64,000 nt of DNA from positions 62,001-126,000 of the forward strand of contig CAWIYY010000012.1 of NCBI GenBank assembly GCA_963840435.1, read 5' to 3'. Shown here in pieces: positions 61,017-64,000 of the stretch. The position numbers were made by a program, and so were the translations under genes. This stretch comes from Bog-473 sp963840435 (GTDB lineage Bacteria; Actinomycetota; Acidimicrobiia; Acidimicrobiales; RAAP-2). Position 1 is the first letter of the stretch; every line of letters begins with the position of its first letter. The notes beneath the pieces are model-generated. The model was not told the origin of the DNA and searched no databases. It was given only the letters and a program-made list of their open reading frames with translations.

Positions 61017-61044
61017 AGCGTAGTGAGTCTGCGCCCGGTCGCAA
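61017..61044 (-). promoter_or_regulatory. possible leaderless promoter of the ThDP enzyme gene
   Basis: Minus strand -35 TTGCGA (61039-61044) and -10 TACGCT (61017-61022) with a 16-base spacer. GTG 61009 lies seven bases beyond the -10. Both boxes are moderate matches. Confidence 0.4.
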
Positions 61045-61219
61045 AAGTGCCAGCGGTGATGAACCTCGCCACCGACCGCACCGAGGTGCAGTTTCCGGTC
61101 GCCGCAGGCTCGGCGCGCGTCGTCTGAGATCAGCGCACTATGACGCGACAGGCCCACCGGTCGGCCCGCCGTCGGTGTCGTCGCTGCAGGCTCTGGACGC
61201 CAGAGCGTATGGTCGCGCC

Positions 61220-62029
61220 ATGACGACTGAGCAGCTCGCCGGCAAGGTGGCGATCGTGACGGGCGGCGCCGGTGGTATCGGTCAGGCGACCGGCGCACTG
61301 CTCGCGGCCGAAGGGGCCAGGGTCGTGATCGCGGATATCGACGAAGAGCGGGGCCAAGAGGTTGCTGCGCAGATCGGTGAGGCCGCTGCCTTCAAGCGGA
61401 CAGACGTGAGCGATACCGATCAGATGCAAGGGCTGGTCGATTTTGCGGTCGACCGTTTCGGCGGCCTGGACATCATGTTCAACAATGCGGGCATCGGGAG
61501 CCCGCTCAAGCGATTCTTGCCTGACGACCTCGAGGACTTCTCCCGGATCATGAACGTGAACCTGTTCGGCGTCATTATCGGTGCACAGCGCGCCGGCCGG
61601 TACATGAAGGACCACGGAGGGGGCAGCATCATCAACAATGCGTCCATCGCCGCGATCAATGCGGGCACGGGGATGATCTCCTACCGCGCCGCCAAGGCGG
61701 CCGTGGCGCATGCGACCAAGTGCATGGCCATCGACCTGGCGCCCTATGGCATCCGCGTCAACTGCCTGACCCCCGCTCACATCCGCACCGGCATCACCAC
61801 CTACGAGATGGGTCCCGTCCTGCGCTACATGCAGCCGCTGGAGCGGGTCGCGCAGCCAGAGGACGTGGCCAACGCGGTCGTCTTCCTGTCCAGTGACCGT
61901 GCCGCCCAGATCACCGGCATCGTGATGCCCATCGACGGAGGGACGACGGCCGGGCCTCCTTACGCTCAGACAAAGCTGATCATGTCGACGGCCCGCCCAC
62001 CGGAAGAGGCCACGACCCCGACGACGTGA
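61220..62029 (+). CDS. SDR-family oxidoreductase
   Basis: 269 residues: AIVTGGAGGIGQATGALLAA, MFNNAGIGSP, NNASIAAINAG and YRAAKAAVAHATKCM (Tyr-x3-Lys). The NAD(H)-preferring ADID motif is present (VVIADIDEE). ATG 61220 was chosen because a very long frame before it is only antisense shadow of the ThDP gene. Convergent with the P450 gene at 62050. Confidence 0.92.
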   Translation: MTTEQLAGKVAIVTGGAGGIGQATGALLAAEGARVVIADIDEERGQEVAAQIGEAAAFKRTDVSDTDQMQGLVDFAVDRFGGLDIMFNNAGIGSPLKRFLPDDLEDFSRIMNVNLFGVIIGAQRAGRYMKDHGGGSIINNASIAAINAGTGMISYRAAKAAVAHATKCMAIDLAPYGIRVNCLTPAHIRTGITTYEMGPVLRYMQPLERVAQPEDVANAVVFLSSDRAAQITGIVMPIDGGTTAGPPYAQTKLIMSTARPPEEATTPTT

Positions 62030-62049
62030 AGGCAGCTGTCCCTCGGGGG

Positions 62050-63327
62050 TCAGGGCGCTGGAGCAATGTCGAGGTAGAGGTGTTGCAGGCCCCGGAGGAA
62101 GAAGGTCGGGAGGTAGTCGTAGTGGCGCGCACCGGACGCGCCGTGATGCTCCTCTGAGATCCCGATGTCCGTCGTGCGGTCGAGGAACCGGTTGATCGTC
62201 ACCCTGCCCTCGGCCCGGGCGAGTGGTGCACCGGCGCAGGTGTGGATCCCGTGGCCGAAGGCGATGTGCTGGCGGGCGTTCGGCCGTTCGATGTCGAAGG
62301 CCGAGGGGTTCTCGAAGAATCGAGGGTCCCGGTTGCAGGCGCCCGGGACGAGCATGACCGTGCCGCCGGCAGGGATCTCCACCCCAGCGAGCGTGGTGCG
62401 CACCCGGGCCATGCGGAACTGGGTGCGCAGCGGGCTCTCCAGGCGCAGGGTCTCCTCGATGAAGTTCGGTATGCGGTCCCGATCGGCCCGGACCTGCTCC
62501 TGGAGATCGGGTCGTTCCCCGAGCATGCGGAGTGTGAAGGAGAGAAGCCGGACCGTCGTCTCCTGTCCGCCGGCGAAGAGGTTGGCCGCCAGGAGGGCGG
62601 CATCCTTCACGCCGGGGACCGAGCCGTCCGGGAACGTCGCCGTGGCGAGGCCGCTGAGCACGTCGCTCCGGGGTTCACGGCGGCGGTCCTCGATGTACTC
62701 GGAGAACTTTTCGTAGAGGAACTCGAGCGGCTTGTGGGAGATGTCCTGATGGGCTGTGGACAGTCGTTCTCGAAAAAGGGAATGGTCGGATTCGGGCACC
62801 CCCTCGAGGTCCGCGATGACGGTGAGGGTGAAGGGCTCTGCGTAGGCGCCGACCATCTCGAAGGACCCCTGGTTGATGAAGCGATCGATGAGGCGGTCGG
62901 CGAACTGCCACATGAAGTCCTCGTTCTCCTTGAGCCGCTTCGGTGTGATCAGGCGCATCAGGAGATGACGATGGGCCGTGTGGGTCGGAGGGTCGAACGA
63001 GGGGAGCTGGTCGCTGAACGGCAGCTCGTCTCGGCACTTCACGATGATGTCGCTGATGTCGTCACCCTCGAAGGGCGATGAGAATTTCACGAACCGGCCG
63101 CTCACGACATTGCACGACGAGTAGGTCCCAGAGGGCGAGTCGTTCGGTGGGAACGACGCCGGATCGCCGTAGATCGCCATGGCCTCTGCGTGTCCCGTGA
63201 TGATGTAGAGGCCGTAGTTCGGCTCCCGCCACACCGGAGATTGCTCGCGCACCCAGTCGAAGTACGGGTACGGATCGTCTTGAATCGAACGATCGGCGAA
63301 GAAGTTTGCGCTTTCGAACTCACTCAT
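62050..63327 (-). CDS. cytochrome P450
   Basis: 425 residues of a bacterial P450: I-helix AGGQETT, ExxR in EETLR, and heme-binding FGHGIHTCAGAPLAR with thiolate ligand C364. Soluble (no membrane anchor). ATG 63327 follows AGAGG. It lies downstream of a KstD-like gene on the same strand, and could oxidise steroids or terpenes together with it; electron-transfer partners are not in the window. Confidence 0.94.
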   Translation of the reverse strand: MSEFESANFFADRSIQDDPYPYFDWVREQSPVWREPNYGLYIITGHAEAMAIYGDPASFPPNDSPSGTYSSCNVVSGRFVKFSSPFEGDDISDIIVKCRDELPFSDQLPSFDPPTHTAHRHLLMRLITPKRLKENEDFMWQFADRLIDRFINQGSFEMVGAYAEPFTLTVIADLEGVPESDHSLFRERLSTAHQDISHKPLEFLYEKFSEYIEDRRREPRSDVLSGLATATFPDGSVPGVKDAALLAANLFAGGQETTVRLLSFTLRMLGERPDLQEQVRADRDRIPNFIEETLRLESPLRTQFRMARVRTTLAGVEIPAGGTVMLVPGACNRDPRFFENPSAFDIERPNARQHIAFGHGIHTCAGAPLARAEGRVTINRFLDRTTDIGISEEHHGASGARHYDYLPTFFLRGLQHLYLDIAPAP

Positions 63328-63400
63328 GAGCAACCTCTGTCAGTTGATTCGAACGAATGCGATCTGCGCCTTGGGCCTCGAAGCCGACATCGACCGCGCA

Positions 63401-63430
63401 CGTCCGTGCGTCCGTGCGTCCGTGCGTCCG
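63401..63430 (+). repeat. 8-bp tandem repeat, about four copies
   Basis: CGTCCGTG is repeated three full times, then CGTCCG, in the gap between the KstD-like gene and P450. Unlike neighbouring sequence, it is perfect, so probably recent. Confidence 0.7.
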
Positions 63431-63481
63431 ACCAGGGCGATATCGGTTCGACCGGATGGTGTCACGCTGACCTGAAACTGT

Positions 63482-64000
63482 CTACGAGGCCGCGAGCGAC
63501 TGACCCGTGGCATGACGGGCAGCGACGTATCCGAAGACCATGGTGTTGGCGATGCTGGCGCCGGGCCCGAGGTAGTGGCGGCCCATGACGGTGGCAGTGC
63601 CGTTGCCCGTGGCGTACAGACCCTCGATGGGTCGATCGTCCTGGTCGACCACCTGCGCGTGCTCATTGGTGACCAGGCCGCCGCAGGTGCCGATGTCGCT
63701 GGGTACGACCTGGACCGCGTAGAAGGGGGCCTCGTCGATGGGGCCGAGGCACGGGTGCACCCTGGGATTTGGGTCGCCCAGCGCTCGGTTGTAGCCCGAT
63801 TCGCCCCTCCCGTAGTCGGGATCGATGCCTCGGGCGGCGTTCTCGTTGAACCGCTCAACGGTCTCGGACAGTCCGCTGGGGTCGATGCTGCACAGTGTGG
63901 CGAGGTCGCCGAGCGTCCAGGCCTGCTTGAGCCTTCCGCTTTCGAAGAGCTCATTGGGGAACCGACCCGGCCTCGACCTTTGGTGGGCATAGCGCTTCCG
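63482..64000 (-). CDS. FAD-binding dehydrogenase, 3-ketosteroid dehydrogenase-like (C-terminal part)
   Basis: The frame runs off the right edge of the window; 172 codons and the stop are visible. It reads RSRPGRFPNELFESGRLKQA, then VVPSDIGTCGGLVTNEHAQV and YATGNGTATVMGRHYLGPGA followed by the FAD-dinucleotide end. This C-terminal pattern is shared by 3-ketosteroid delta1-dehydrogenases and fumarate-reductase-type flavoproteins, so steroid use is an inference. Confidence 0.85.
   Translation of the reverse strand, partial: RKRYAHQRSRPGRFPNELFESGRLKQAWTLGDLATLCSIDPSGLSETVERFNENAARGIDPDYGRGESGYNRALGDPNPRVHPCLGPIDEAPFYAVQVVPSDIGTCGGLVTNEHAQVVDQDDRPIEGLYATGNGTATVMGRHYLGPGASIANTMVFGYVAARHATGQSLAAS

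Noticed and set aside
59912..62029. 705-codon plus-strand open frame
   Set aside because: Antisense shadow of the ThDP enzyme; only its last 269 codons are the real SDR.

Overview
The window is high-GC DNA from an actinobacterium. The best taxonomic clue is a secreted protein at 13809-15935. It ends in six repeats of the type VASDGGVFAFGDA...GYWL, a pattern I associate with Acidimicrobiia. Several genes also seem to be transcribed from promoters whose -10 box lies six or seven bases before the start codon (leaderless mRNAs), and the window has many small redox and regulatory genes. There are no rRNA or tRNA genes, CRISPR arrays, phage genes or complete insertion sequences. The picture is a metabolic chromosome segment with some decayed patches.

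Layout. 1-4.6 kb: a drug-efflux MFS gene with a small coupled gene, divergent from a leaderless HxlR regulator that heads a hydrolase/methyltransferase run and a DUF302 gene. 4.7-6 kb: decayed DNA with a truncated epimerase gene and a frameshifted IS3-type transposase relic around a DUF3995 membrane protein. 6-11.6 kb: two ECF sigma factor modules, each with a YciI/DGPF-type protein, plus a second MFS exporter. 12.2-16 kb: a PstS-like secreted binding protein and the large secreted repeat protein. 16.2-23.5 kb: a Tat-exported flavin amine oxidase, a CocE-like hydrolase, and a MarR-flanked leftward operon (VOC-NTF2 fusion, SDR, Baeyer-Villiger monooxygenase). 24-31.3 kb: a TetR regulator with a perfect 23-bp operator shared with an ABC export operon, and two coupled flippase-like membrane proteins, one with a kinase-like middle domain. 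31.5-41.7 kb: a VOC protein, a secreted hydrolase with a TetR gene, a cell-wall hydrolase (SLT plus NlpC/P60), an oligopeptide-binding protein, a leaderless MarR-USP pair and a cytosolic HtrA-like protease. 42-54.4 kb: paired CaiB/BaiF CoA-transferases, a secreted protein, SDR, LigC-type ligase, aldehyde dehydrogenase, hydrolase, UBP zinc finger, DsbA-like protein, Ohr, OsmC and thiolase, and a DUF427-TetR pair. 54.4-64 kb: a 12-bp tandem repeat that encodes a leader peptide, an SDR, MFS, 3-hydroxyisobutyrate-type dehydrogenase, DUF1275, VOC, acetolactate-synthase-like enzyme, SDR, cytochrome P450 and the end of a ketosteroid-dehydrogenase-like flavoprotein.

How the genes fit together. The enzymes (Baeyer-Villiger monooxygenase, P450, KstD-like dehydrogenase, several SDRs, CaiB/BaiF transferases, thiolase, aldehyde dehydrogenase) suggest breakdown of cyclic ketones, steroids or terpenoids, but no complete pathway can be assigned from sequence alone. 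Regulation is local: HxlR, MarR and TetR genes sit next to the genes they probably control, and several operators are visible. Ohr, OsmC, DsbA-like and USP genes point to peroxide and thiol stress.

The most unusual items are the repeat-encoded leader peptide ending in the DUF427 start codon (54.4 kb), the double-repeat secreted protein, the ABC ATPase fused to an N-terminal beta-rich domain, the kinase-like flippase pair and the recurring leaderless regulator genes. Function calls are from reading the translated sequences; no database search was run.
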